Origin: Planctomycetota bacterium
GTDB lineage: Bacteria > Planctomycetota > UBA1135 > GCA-002686595
NCBI GenBank assembly: GCA_029248265.1
Contig: JAQWJQ010000062.1
Span: 1-32,351 of the forward strand
Direction of reading: 5' to 3'
Length of the DNA stretch: 32,351 nucleotides
The position numbers and the translations under genes were made by a program. Within the stretch, counting starts at the first letter, position 1. Each line of letters starts with the position of its first letter. The notes below the pieces were generated by a model. That model had not been told where the DNA came from. It was given only the letters and a program-made list of their open reading frames with translations, and ran no database searches. Positions 7,663 through 15,243 of this stretch are shown here, one piece after another.

Positions 7663-9405
7663 TCACCGGCCTGAACCACCTCGAGCGCCGTCCAGGGACA
7701 GGCGGATTCGTCGGTCGGTGGCGCCAGTGACCTTGCGGCTCTCCGATACGGCTATCCCAGCCACCCAGACCACCTCCTCGTCCGCGAGGACGATCGGCAC
7801 CAGGCCTCGCTCCTCGCGCGGCACGCCGGCCTCCCCGAGGAAACGTCGGAGCGGCTTGTGCCCAGGGGCTCCAGGGGCGCGGAAGCGGTCTCCAGGCCTC
7901 GCGAATCGGACCCTGAACTGGGTGATGCCGGCGCCGTCCAGCTCGATCACGGTCGGATCCTGCGGGTCGACGGGGGCTCCGAGCGGGCCCGTTTCGGCGC
8001 TGATGGACCGCCCGTCGGCGAGCTGCACTGCCCCGGGGAGCCCCAGTACGAGCCCAGGGCCGGCAATGGGCGCCGAGGAGGAGTCGCCGGGCTCGTCGCT
8101 GCTCGTGGGGAGCAGGCTCTCTGTGGGCGGAGTGAGGTGCAGCGCGTCCGAGCGGAGCTGCACGGTCCAGCCCTCGTGGACCTCCATGCGGCATGTGCGG
8201 CCCTCTTCGACCGCCTCGCCGAGCCTCGAGAGGAACGCTCGGGTCGGCCTGCGGCCGGTGCCCTCGCCGATCAGTCGCCCCAGCGCTCGCCGCAAAAGCG
8301 GTGCGCTGAGGGCCTCGAGGTCCGCGCGTGGGATGGTGCCGCCGAGTTCCGGCATGGCCGCAGAGCGGCGGGCCGGCTCGTGGGTCACCGCCTGCCACTG
8401 GACGTGCCCGGTCCGGTCCGCGAGCTCGTCCTCGAAGGACTCAATGGCCTTGGCGAAGTCGAAGAAGTTCTCCACGCCCTCTTCCCCGCAGCTGTCCTGG
8501 ATCTGAGGGAGGACCTCGTTCCGGACGCGGTTGCGGCTGAACTGCGAGCCGCCATTGGAGCTGTCCTCACGCCACTCGAGCTGCTCGCGCCTCAGGGCGC
8601 TCCGGACCTCTTCCCGGCGCATGCCCATCAGCGGGCGCAGGACACGCATCCCCGTCGGGGCGTCCTTGCTGGCACCGTGGCCCTTCCCGAGGACCGCCTC
8701 GCGACGAAGGCCGGCGAGGCCGCCGAGGTCTGACCCCCTCATCCAGCGCATCAGAAGGGTCTCGACCGCGTCGTCTTCGTGATGCCCCGTGAGCAGCACA
8801 GAGATGCCGGCGGCGGAGGCTTCGGAGGCCAGGGCCTTGTAGCGGCCCTCTCGAGCGCGGGCCTCGACATCCCCGCCACGGGGGTCGACTTCGGCCACAC
8901 GGCGAGCAAACGGGATCCCGAGCTTGGCGCAGAGCCGCGCGCAGAAGGCCGCGTCGTCATGGGACTCGTCGCCCCTCAGGCGGTGATCCACGTGGACGGC
9001 AAGCACCTTCGGGCGCGACTCGGCGCGGGCCAGAATGTGGAGGAGGTAGACACTATCTGCGCCTCCGCTCAGGGCCACAGCGACGGGGGTTTGCGGAGCG
9101 AGGCCGAGCCCGTGGGCGAGGCGGCTCCATCGAGAGGCCCAGGGGCCGGCCGCGGGCGCAGCGGGGGACAGGGGCTCCGGCCGGGCCTCGGGGGCGCGTT
9201 CCGGCGCTTGCCGCTCGTCCGCCCCGGCAGGAGCCGCGGGGTCGGACCGCCTTCCGCTGGCGAGGTCCAGCTCTCGCGCCCGGTCGAGGGCCCCATCAGG
9301 GCCCCGGTCCAGCTCGCGGGCAGGTTCATTCCGACGGGCCTGAGCCTCGTCGGCCAGGGTGTCGTCGGTCCGGGCGGGTTGGGTGTTCTTGGCGCTTCCA
9401 GTCAC
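7663..9405 (-). CDS. tilS: tRNA(Ile)-lysidine synthetase
   Basis: TilS converts the wobble cytidine of the CAU-anticodon tRNA(Ile) to lysidine, an essential ATP-dependent step. The PP-loop ATP site is SGGADS (113-118), followed by VDHRLRGDES, TGHHEDDAVETLLMRWMRG and the downstream RNRVRNEVLP segment. The C-terminal third has the TilS substrate-binding domain, including RFRAPGAPGHKPLRRFLGEAGVP and VWVAGIAVSES. The encoded length from the GTG at 9405 is 580 residues. About 100 residues before the ATP loop are Ala/Pro/Arg/Glu-rich and unlike other TilS proteins. There is no ATG between this start and the loop, so the true start may be a downstream GTG or TTG. It heads the minus-strand run that includes yggS. 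Confidence 0.92.
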   Translation of the reverse strand: MTGSAKNTQPARTDDTLADEAQARRNEPARELDRGPDGALDRARELDLASGRRSDPAAPAGADERQAPERAPEARPEPLSPAAPAAGPWASRWSRLAHGLGLAPQTPVAVALSGGADSVYLLHILARAESRPKVLAVHVDHRLRGDESHDDAAFCARLCAKLGIPFARRVAEVDPRGGDVEARAREGRYKALASEASAAGISVLLTGHHEDDAVETLLMRWMRGSDLGGLAGLRREAVLGKGHGASKDAPTGMRVLRPLMGMRREEVRSALRREQLEWREDSSNGGSQFSRNRVRNEVLPQIQDSCGEEGVENFFDFAKAIESFEDELADRTGHVQWQAVTHEPARRSAAMPELGGTIPRADLEALSAPLLRRALGRLIGEGTGRRPTRAFLSRLGEAVEEGRTCRMEVHEGWTVQLRSDALHLTPPTESLLPTSSDEPGDSSSAPIAGPGLVLGLPGAVQLADGRSISAETGPLGAPVDPQDPTVIELDGAGITQFRVRFARPGDRFRAPGAPGHKPLRRFLGEAGVPREERGLVPIVLADEEVVWVAGIAVSESRKVTGATDRRIRLSLDGARGGSGR

Positions 9406-9411
9406 TTTGCA

Positions 9412-9427
9412 GACGGCCCGAGCCGTC
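9412..9427 (-). promoter_or_regulatory. hairpin next to annotated tilS start
   Basis: GACGGC and GCCGTC pair perfectly around a 4-nt loop, ending 6 nt before the GTG at 9405. If that start is correct the hairpin would sit where a ribosome binds. It could modulate tilS, or show that the real start lies downstream. Confidence 0.25.
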
Positions 9428-9625
9428 GGGGCATGGGGTGGGACGGAGCCGCAGTCTCAATCACCAGTTCCAGGTGCGCCAGTGGGCACTTGGGCGGAAG
9501 TGAGAAGCGGTCGTCAGGGGCGCATGGCTGGTCCCCGGGGCCTGGGAGGGCGTCCTGGAACCTGCCAGAGCAGGGTTGGGGGAGATGGAATCGGAGCGAC
9601 ATGGGGGGAGTGCGGCCCGCTTCCG

Positions 9626-9654
9626 TTGATCCATTCGGTAGGCGTGCGTACTCT
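9626..9654 (+). promoter_or_regulatory. weak sigma70-like promoter candidate for gap operon
   Basis: TTGATC (9626-9631), 17 bp, then TACTCT (9649-9654). The match is only partial, but the spacing is ideal. It would give gap a leader of about 200 nt that includes the GGCCCT/AGGGCC inverted repeat. Confidence 0.25.
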
Positions 9655-9861
9655 CTGGCCGCCAATTTGGTCGGAAATCGTTCTCCCCATCCGATCCGGC
9701 CTCTTGTGGCAGCCTGGGCGGTCATGCCCGGTTCGCCAACCCGATGGGGTGGCGGCCGCGGAAGCGCTCGCCACACGATCTCCATAGCTCAACTCTGGCC
9801 CTCGTCCTGGAGGCCAGGGCCCCTCTTGGTCCGGGTAGAGGACCTCTCCAAACCACTCATC

Positions 9862-10902
9862 ATGCGCATCGCGATCAACGGCTTCGGCCGCATCGGAAGG
9901 AACGTCTTCCGAATCATTCAGAACACCCCCGGCATGGAGGTTGTGTCCATCAACGACCTCACGGACGCGGCGACTCTGGCTCACCTCCTGGCCTACGACT
10001 CGGTCCACGGCCGCTACGACGGCAAGGTCCGCGCCGGCAAGGGCGCCATCACCGTCGATGGGCAGAAGATCACCATCACGGCCGAGCGTGACCCGGCGAA
10101 CCTGCCCCACGCCGCCAACAAGATCGACTTTGTCGTCGAGGCCACAGGCGTCTTCGCGACCCGCGAGGCCTGCTCGAAGCACCTCGAGGCCGGGGCCAAG
10201 AAGGTCCTCCTGACCGTCCCGCCCAAGGACGCGATCGACGCCATGATCGTCATGGGGGTCAACGAGGAGACCCTCAAGGCCAGCGACCAGATCATCTCCA
10301 ACGCCAGTTGCACCACGAACTGCCTGGCCCCGGTGGCCAAGGTCCTCGACGAGGCCTTCGGTATCGAGCACGGGCTGATGACCACGGTGCACGCCTACAC
10401 CAACGATCAGAAGATCCTCGATCTCCCGCACAAGGACCTGCGTCGCGCGCGCGCCGCGGCGACGAACATCATTCCCACGTCGACGGGGGCAGCCCGCGCC
10501 GTCGGCAAGGTGCTGCCGAAGTTGAGCGGCAAGCTCGACGGCATGGCCATGCGCGTGCCCGTCCCGGACGGCTCGGTGGTGGACCTGGTCGCGCGTCTCA
10601 AGAAGAAGGCGACCGCTGAGGAAGTCAACGCGGCCCTCGCGGCCGCGGCCAAGACCAAGGGGTTCAAGAACGTGCTGAAGTTCAGCATGGATCCGCTGGT
10701 CTCCACCGACATCATCGGCGACCCGCACAGCTCGGTCATCGACGGTCTCTCCACCATGGCGATCGGCGGCCGCACCGTGAAGGTGGTCTCGTGGTACGAC
10801 AACGAGTGGGGGTACTCCAACCGGGTGGTCCAGCTCATGAAGTTCTCCCACAAGCTGCGCGGCAAGAAGCCCGCAGCAAAGAAGGCCTCCAAGAAGTCCT
10901 GA
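9862..10902 (+). CDS. gap: glyceraldehyde-3-phosphate dehydrogenase, type I
   Basis: This enzyme catalyses the reversible oxidation and phosphorylation of glyceraldehyde 3-phosphate in glycolysis. The 346-residue protein starts with the textbook MRIAINGFGRIGRN dinucleotide fold. The catalytic cysteine is C150 in SNASCTTNCLAP and the partner is H177 in TVHAYTNDQ. D32 in INDLTD favours NAD over NADP. The C-terminus has the usual SWYDNEWGYSNR. The frame stays open far upstream (to 8779), but homology begins exactly at this ATG. After the normal end there is an extra lysine-rich tail (KKPAAKKASKKS) that resembles histone H1 tails and is not typical of GapA. It is first in gap-pgk-rpe-accD; pgk follows after 16 nt. 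Confidence 0.97.
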   Translation: MRIAINGFGRIGRNVFRIIQNTPGMEVVSINDLTDAATLAHLLAYDSVHGRYDGKVRAGKGAITVDGQKITITAERDPANLPHAANKIDFVVEATGVFATREACSKHLEAGAKKVLLTVPPKDAIDAMIVMGVNEETLKASDQIISNASCTTNCLAPVAKVLDEAFGIEHGLMTTVHAYTNDQKILDLPHKDLRRARAAATNIIPTSTGAARAVGKVLPKLSGKLDGMAMRVPVPDGSVVDLVARLKKKATAEEVNAALAAAAKTKGFKNVLKFSMDPLVSTDIIGDPHSSVIDGLSTMAIGGRTVKVVSWYDNEWGYSNRVVQLMKFSHKLRGKKPAAKKASKKS

Positions 10903-10918
10903 GCGGCGCCCTCCTTCG

Positions 10919-12106
10919 ATGAATCTCGACGTCCCTGGCCTCGAAAGCCTCGGCGACCTCACCGGCAAGCGGGTGGTCGTTCGGGCCGACTTCAATGTTC
11001 CGGTCAACGAGGCCGGGGAGATCACCGACGACACGCGCATCCGCGCTGCGCTGCCGACCCTGCGTGACATCCTCGCGCGGGGCGGGCGGCCGGTCGTCTT
11101 GGTGCACTTTGGTCGCCCGAAGGGGCAGATCGTCGAGAGCCTGCGCGTCGGGCCCATCGGTGTCCGGCTCGCCGCGCTCCTCGGGTCGGAGGTCCTCACG
11201 CTCAAGGAGAGCGTGGGGGCGGCCGTCGAGGAGGCCGTGGCCGCTGCGCCCGCGGGTTCGGTGGTGCTCTGTGAGAACGTCCGGTTCCACCCGGGGGAGA
11301 CGAAGGGGGACCCCGAGCTGGCCGCGGGCTTCGCGCGGCTCGGGGACCTCTTCGTGGGGGACGCCTTCGGTGCCGCGCACCGCGCCCACGCCTCGGTCTC
11401 GGGGGTCGCTGGGCTGCTGCACTCCGCGGCCGGCTCGCTGCTCCGGAGCGAGTGCGCCGCCTTCGAGCAGGTCTTGAATGCCCCCAAGAAGCCTCTGGTG
11501 GCCATCCTCGGCGGCGCCAAGGTGAGCGACAAGCTGACGGTCATCGACAGCCTGCTGGATCGCTGCGACGCCATCCTCGTTGGGGGCGGCATGGCCTACA
11601 CGTTCCTCAAGGTTCAAGGGCACTCGGTCGGGTCCTCGCTGGTCGAGGATGACCGGCTTGACATGTGCCGCGCGGCGCTTGACAAGGCCGCGGAGCGCGG
11701 CGTGGACCTCCTCTTGCCTGTGGACCACGTGATTGCCGATCGCTTCGCAGCCGACGCGGAGGCCCGTGACGTCGGCGTGGACATTCCGGAGGGCTGGATG
11801 GGCCTCGATATTGGACCCAAGACGCGCAGCCTCTACGGCGAGCGCGTCAGGACAGCCCGGACCGTGGTCTGGAACGGCCCGATGGGGGTGTTTGAGATGG
11901 AGCGCTTCCGCAAGGGGACCGAGACCATCGGGGAGGCGATGGCGGCTTGTGAGGGCACCACGGTGGTGGGCGGCGGCGATTCGGTCGCCGCGATCCACCT
12001 CCTGGGGCTCGCAGACGCCGTGGATCACGTGTCCACGGGGGGCGGCGCCTCCCTCGAATTGCTGGAAGGGAAGGTACTCCCAGGAATCCAGGCCCTCCGC
12101 GCCTAG
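10919..12106 (+). CDS. pgk: phosphoglycerate kinase
   Basis: PGK makes ATP from 1,3-bisphosphoglycerate, directly after the GAPDH step encoded upstream. The 395-residue length is standard. Motifs are VVVRADFNVPV (residues 19-29), VHFGRPKG, the ENVRFHPGE segment, ILGGAKVSDK, the WNGPMGVFE hinge region and VVGGGDSVAAI followed by STGGGASLE at the nucleotide site. It lies 16 nt after gap with no visible Shine-Dalgarno sequence. Its TAG stop forms part of a TAGGAT hexamer that may serve as a -10 box for rpe. Confidence 0.97.
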   Translation: MNLDVPGLESLGDLTGKRVVVRADFNVPVNEAGEITDDTRIRAALPTLRDILARGGRPVVLVHFGRPKGQIVESLRVGPIGVRLAALLGSEVLTLKESVGAAVEEAVAAAPAGSVVLCENVRFHPGETKGDPELAAGFARLGDLFVGDAFGAAHRAHASVSGVAGLLHSAAGSLLRSECAAFEQVLNAPKKPLVAILGGAKVSDKLTVIDSLLDRCDAILVGGGMAYTFLKVQGHSVGSSLVEDDRLDMCRAALDKAAERGVDLLLPVDHVIADRFAADAEARDVGVDIPEGWMGLDIGPKTRSLYGERVRTARTVVWNGPMGVFEMERFRKGTETIGEAMAACEGTTVVGGGDSVAAIHLLGLADAVDHVSTGGGASLELLEGKVLPGIQALRA

Positions 12107-12109
12107 GAT
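12104..12109 (+). promoter_or_regulatory. candidate -10 box for rpe
   Basis: TAGGAT, 7 nt before the rpe ATG at 12117 and overlapping the pgk stop codon. It fits TANNNT and would give a leaderless rpe-accD transcript inside the operon. No -35 is evident. Confidence 0.3.
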
Positions 12110-12116
12110 AGACGGC

Positions 12117-12842
12117 ATGGGTTCTCCTTCCCCCGAAGCGCTGGCCGGCGCCGGCCCGATCATCGCCCCCTCGCTCCTCTCCTGCGACTTCGCTCGCATC
12201 GGAGAGGAGATGGCTGCCATCGAGTCCGAAGGGGCCGACTGGCACCACGTGGATGTCATGGACGGCCACTTCGTGCCGAACATGACCTTCGGCCCGCCCA
12301 TCGTCGCGGCGATGGGCCGGGCAGCCAAGCGACCGCTCGACGTGCACCTCATGGTCTCCAACCCCATGGAGTACGCGACCGAGTACGCCGCGGCGGGGGC
12401 TCACGTGCTCACGTACCACTGGGAGACCGTCGGATCCGGCACGGTGCGCGGCGCCCGCCTGGCGAATCGCGCCTTCCGGGAGGCAGGGGTGCCCAAGGTC
12501 GGCGTCTCCATCAATCCCAACACCCCGGTCGAGCCGCTCGGTGAGATCCTAGACGAGGTGGACCTCGTGCTCGTCATGAGCGTGTTTCCCGGCTTCGGCG
12601 GACAGTGCTTCATGGAGCACGTGCTCGAGAAGACGCGCTGGCTGCGGGCGCAGGGGTTCCAGGGGCACATTGAGATGGACGGCGGGCTCAACGCTGAAAC
12701 GATCCCGCTCTGCGCCGAGGCTGGCGCGGACGTGTTCGTCGCGGGCTCAGCCATCTTCGGTGCGCCCGACCGTAAGGCGGCGATCGACGGCTTCCGAGCC
12801 AGCGCGATCGCGGCGTCCAATTCAGAGGCCAGGGTCGGATGA
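12117..12842 (+). CDS. rpe: ribulose-phosphate 3-epimerase
   Basis: This enzyme interconverts ribulose 5-phosphate and xylulose 5-phosphate. The 241-residue TIM-barrel protein carries IAPSLLSCDFARIGEE, the metal/substrate motif HHVDVMDGHFVPNMTFGP, DVHLMVSNP, GVSINPNTPVE and a C-terminal EMDGGLNAETIPLCAEAGAD. One deviation is VFPGFGGQ where the family normally has VNPGFGGQ. About ten polar residues precede the conserved start. It begins 10 nt after pgk and ends in an ATGA overlap with accD, so accD translation probably depends on it. Confidence 0.95.
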   Translation: MGSPSPEALAGAGPIIAPSLLSCDFARIGEEMAAIESEGADWHHVDVMDGHFVPNMTFGPPIVAAMGRAAKRPLDVHLMVSNPMEYATEYAAAGAHVLTYHWETVGSGTVRGARLANRAFREAGVPKVGVSINPNTPVEPLGEILDEVDLVLVMSVFPGFGGQCFMEHVLEKTRWLRAQGFQGHIEMDGGLNAETIPLCAEAGADVFVAGSAIFGAPDRKAAIDGFRASAIAASNSEARVG

Positions 12843-13840
12843 GCGATACGAGCATGTCAAAAGACGCACCCAATTCAGGGGAGAGCGAGGTCGGCGGTGA
12901 CGGACGGATGAACCGGCTCCGGTTCCGCAAGAAGGACATGCCCGGCGGGCTCTGGCTCAAGTGCGAGAGCTGTAGCGGCACGATCTACCGGAAGGAGGTG
13001 GTCGAGAAGGCCTACACCTGCCCCGCATGCGGCTTCCACTTCACGATGCCGGGCGCCGATCGCGTCCGTCACACGCTCGACGAGGGGACCTGGGAAGAGC
13101 TCTTCCCGGAGATCGAGGCCATGGACCGGCTCGGGTTCGTGGACTCTGGCCCCTACGGAGACAAGATCGAGCGGACCGTCCAGCGCACCGGGCAGAAGGA
13201 GGCGCTCATCGCGGGCCGCGGCGAGGTGCTCGGCCGGCCGGTGATCCTCGGCGTCCTCGACTTCAAGTTCTTGGGCGGCTCAATGGGCGAGGTGGTCGGC
13301 GAGAAGATCGCCCTCTGCTGTGACGTGGCGCGGCAGGAGGGGAAGCCGCTCATTCTGTTCACCGCTTCAGGTGGCGCGCGGATGCATGAAGGGATGCTCT
13401 CCCTCATGCAGATGGCCAAGACCTGTTCGGCGCTCTCCAAGCTCAACGAGGACGGCGGCTTCTCGATCTGTGTGCTCACACACCCGACCACCGGAGGCGT
13501 GACGGCCTCGTTCGCGATGGTCTGTGATCTCACCCTCGCCGAGCCCGGCGCGCTGATCGGCTTCGCGGGGCCGCGAGTGATCGCGAGCACCATCAAGCAG
13601 GAGCTCCCCGAGGGGTTCCAACGCGCCGAGTTCCTGGTGGAGAAGGGGCAGGTGGACGTGATCGTCGCGCGCGATGAGATGCGCAGCATGCTCGCTCGTT
13701 TGCTCGACTTTGGTGCTTGTCGGCCTGCAGCCAAGGCGGCGCCTGGCCCCGCGCCAGCGGCCGGGGAAGCCGCCGCGTCGCCCGCCGCGTCGCCCGCCGC
13801 CGAGTCCGCCGCCGAGTCCGGCGCCGCGCCTCCGAGCTAG
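12839..13840 (+). CDS. accD: acetyl-CoA carboxylase carboxyltransferase subunit beta
   Basis: AccD pairs with AccA to move the carboxyl group from carboxybiotin to acetyl-CoA, giving malonyl-CoA for fatty-acid synthesis. The zinc ribbon is intact (C42, C45, C61, C64). It is followed by the crotonase-fold carboxyltransferase motifs DFKFLGGSMGEVVGEK, FTASGGARMHEGMLSLMQMAK, HPTTGGVTASFAM and GFAGPRVIASTIKQELPEGFQ. Length is 333 residues. The last 40 or so are an Ala/Pro/Ser/Glu tail built partly from 12-bp repeats and probably disordered. The ATG overlaps the rpe stop (ATGA). accA is not in the window. Confidence 0.96.
   Translation: MSDTSMSKDAPNSGESEVGGDGRMNRLRFRKKDMPGGLWLKCESCSGTIYRKEVVEKAYTCPACGFHFTMPGADRVRHTLDEGTWEELFPEIEAMDRLGFVDSGPYGDKIERTVQRTGQKEALIAGRGEVLGRPVILGVLDFKFLGGSMGEVVGEKIALCCDVARQEGKPLILFTASGGARMHEGMLSLMQMAKTCSALSKLNEDGGFSICVLTHPTTGGVTASFAMVCDLTLAEPGALIGFAGPRVIASTIKQELPEGFQRAEFLVEKGQVDVIVARDEMRSMLARLLDFGACRPAAKAAPGPAPAAGEAAASPAASPAAESAAESGAAPPS
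13772..13819 (+). repeat. 12-bp in-frame tandem repeats in accD tail
   Basis: Two copies of GCCGCGTCGCCC (13772-13783 and 13784-13795) are followed by two copies of GCCGCCGAGTCC (13796-13807 and 13808-13819). They encode AASP-AASP-AAES-AAES in the disordered AccD tail and probably arose by slippage. Confidence 0.8.
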
Positions 13841-13841
13841 T

Positions 13842-13880
13842 GAGCGGCCCGGCGCGCTGAGGCGCACCCTGTGGCCGCTC
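13842..13880. terminator. hairpin between convergent accD and methyltransferase genes
   Basis: GAGCGGCC (13842-13849) pairs with GGCCGCTC (13873-13880) in an 8-bp GC stem around a 23-nt loop that contains inner GCGC pairs. It starts 2 nt after the accD stop, between convergent genes. There is no U-tract, so bidirectional termination is plausible but unproven. Confidence 0.4.
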
Positions 13881-13917
13881 CGCGCTCACCCCGAGCGGGC
13901 CCTGCGCCAGTCGGGGC

Positions 13918-15174
13918 TCAGCCGGTCGTGGGCCGGCGGAGGTGCATGACCCAGGAGTCGAAGTGGTCCTGCATGGGAGAGCCGAAGGACGCGTCGATGA
14001 ACGTCGCGGCCCGGTTGGCGAGCAGCAAGGGCTGGGTCAGGACGCCGCCGAGTCGGGTCTCATTGACGTGCATGGCCTCGGGGACCGGGCGGGAGAGCTG
14101 GTAGGCGCCGCTGCGTAGGTGGACCAGACCGCGAGCCTCGAGCTCGCGACGGATCTCTTCGCGGGGGCGCGCGTTCATCTCGCGCACGGGCAGCAGGGGC
14201 TTGCGGCGCCGCCGGCGCTCGAAGCCCCGCGAGTGCGGGTTGATGTCTCCGATGATCAGGTCTGCGCCCGGCGCTAGGGTGCTCGCCAGGCCGTCGAGCC
14301 AGCGGCTGACGTCGGGCGAGAAGCTGACGACGCCGGAGCTGATCACCAGGTCGAAGGGGTCCTCACCTTCCGCAGGAAACGGCGGGTCCTCCCCGAAGCC
14401 AGGGCGCCCTTGGAAGTGTTCGATGCCGACCCGCGCTGCGTTCTCGGTGGTGATGCGCACCATCTCGGGGCTCGGATCGAATGCTGACAGGTGCGCCCCG
14501 GGGGAGGCTTTCGCCGCCTCAAGTCCGGTCCAGCCGGCGCCGCATCCGAAGTCAAGGATCCGAAGCCTCTGGTCGCCGCTCTGCCGCACCTTACGCGGCG
14601 CGATGAAGCGCCCAACGTGCCGCCGCATCCACCTGAAGTGCGGGTAGCCCGGACTGCCCGGGCTCCCATCCCAGCCCGTGGCGTTCTGGTCGAACTTGGT
14701 GACGGTCTCGCCCGCCGACATGACGTGCGTACGCCGTCTGGCCACGAGGACCGATGCCTCCAGGTCCGAGGGGAAGGCCGCTTGCCGTTGGTGTCCGATT
14801 GTTCTGACCGTGGCGGTCCCCCCCCCAGTGGTGGCGATCTGGTTGACGTGGAGGAGGGGCCAGAGCGCGTTCCGCCAGAGGGAGATCCGCCCGTGCTCGG
14901 GGGCGCCCATGAGGATGAGGTAGAGCGCGTCGGACTCGCCAAGCTCCGCATCGAGTGTCTGCAGGCGCTTTCCCACGAGCAGCTCGTCAGGTCCGACGAC
15001 ATGGAACCTGGGCCCCCCCGGGCTGGGGGTGCCGAGGGCAGGGACCTTGGAGGCCTCTGCCCCTACCAGCTCGAGGACCGGGCCAAGCTCAGCCTGGGTC
15101 GGGAGCGGGCCCATGATGGAGTGGGGGCCACGGATCGGCGCCTGCGGGGGCGATTGTTCGATGGAGTCGACCAT
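13918..15174 (-). CDS. class I SAM-dependent methyltransferase with uncharacterised N-terminal region
   Basis: Of 418 residues, about 160-330 form a class I methyltransferase domain. Motif I is LDFGCGAGW (207-215), the ribose-binding acidic residue is D233 in AFDPSPEM, and the motif IV region is DLVISSGVVSF. The segment FDQNATGWD just before is a common lead-in to such domains. The first 150 residues contain LYLILMGAPEHGRISLWRN and match no family I know; they could be a degenerate second Rossmann fold. The C-terminal part after the domain is rich in Arg, then variable. The substrate cannot be read from the sequence. It lies 69 nt after the oxygenase-like gene on the same strand, so its substrate may be linked to that protein. 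Confidence 0.8.
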   Translation of the reverse strand: MVDSIEQSPPQAPIRGPHSIMGPLPTQAELGPVLELVGAEASKVPALGTPSPGGPRFHVVGPDELLVGKRLQTLDAELGESDALYLILMGAPEHGRISLWRNALWPLLHVNQIATTGGGTATVRTIGHQRQAAFPSDLEASVLVARRRTHVMSAGETVTKFDQNATGWDGSPGSPGYPHFRWMRRHVGRFIAPRKVRQSGDQRLRILDFGCGAGWTGLEAAKASPGAHLSAFDPSPEMVRITTENAARVGIEHFQGRPGFGEDPPFPAEGEDPFDLVISSGVVSFSPDVSRWLDGLASTLAPGADLIIGDINPHSRGFERRRRRKPLLPVREMNARPREEIRRELEARGLVHLRSGAYQLSRPVPEAMHVNETRLGGVLTQPLLLANRAATFIDASFGSPMQDHFDSWVMHLRRPTTG

Positions 15175-15185
15175 GCTTCGTGGAG

Positions 15186-15191
15186 AGGATA
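15186..15191 (-). promoter_or_regulatory. candidate -10 box for methyltransferase gene
   Basis: TATCCT on the minus strand, 11 nt before the ATG at 15174, in the 69-nt spacer after the oxygenase gene. It would give a leader of only a few nucleotides. No -35 is evident. Confidence 0.25.
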
Positions 15192-15243
15192 CTCCCTGAA
15201 GAGATCGGCCGTTCGCTGGCGTGGAGTCGAGCCTCGATCTAGT

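Larger units (their letters stand above)
9406..9861. other. 456-bp intergenic region between divergent tilS and gap
   Basis: This is the only stretch over 300 bp without a gene. Frames are open through it on both strands, as GC-rich DNA often shows, but none looks like a protein. It holds a weak promoter candidate for gap (9626-9654), a small hairpin next to the tilS start (9412-9427), and an inverted repeat GGCCCT/AGGGCC (9797-9802 with 9816-9821) about 40 nt before gap. The inverted repeat could form in the gap leader. I recognise no known riboswitch or small RNA. Confidence 0.5.

Noticed and set aside
8779-9861. Long open frame in phase with gap, upstream of its ATG
   Set aside because: GAPDH homology begins exactly at 9862. 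The upstream translation is antisense to tilS and looks like random GC-rich sequence.
9406-9861. Possible riboswitch or small RNA upstream of gap
   Set aside because: Two small inverted repeats exist, but no known riboswitch core or terminator with a U-tract was seen.
9514-11592. 692-codon open frame antisense to gap and pgk
   Set aside because: It lies opposite two certain genes and shows no recognisable domain. Long antisense frames are expected at this GC content.
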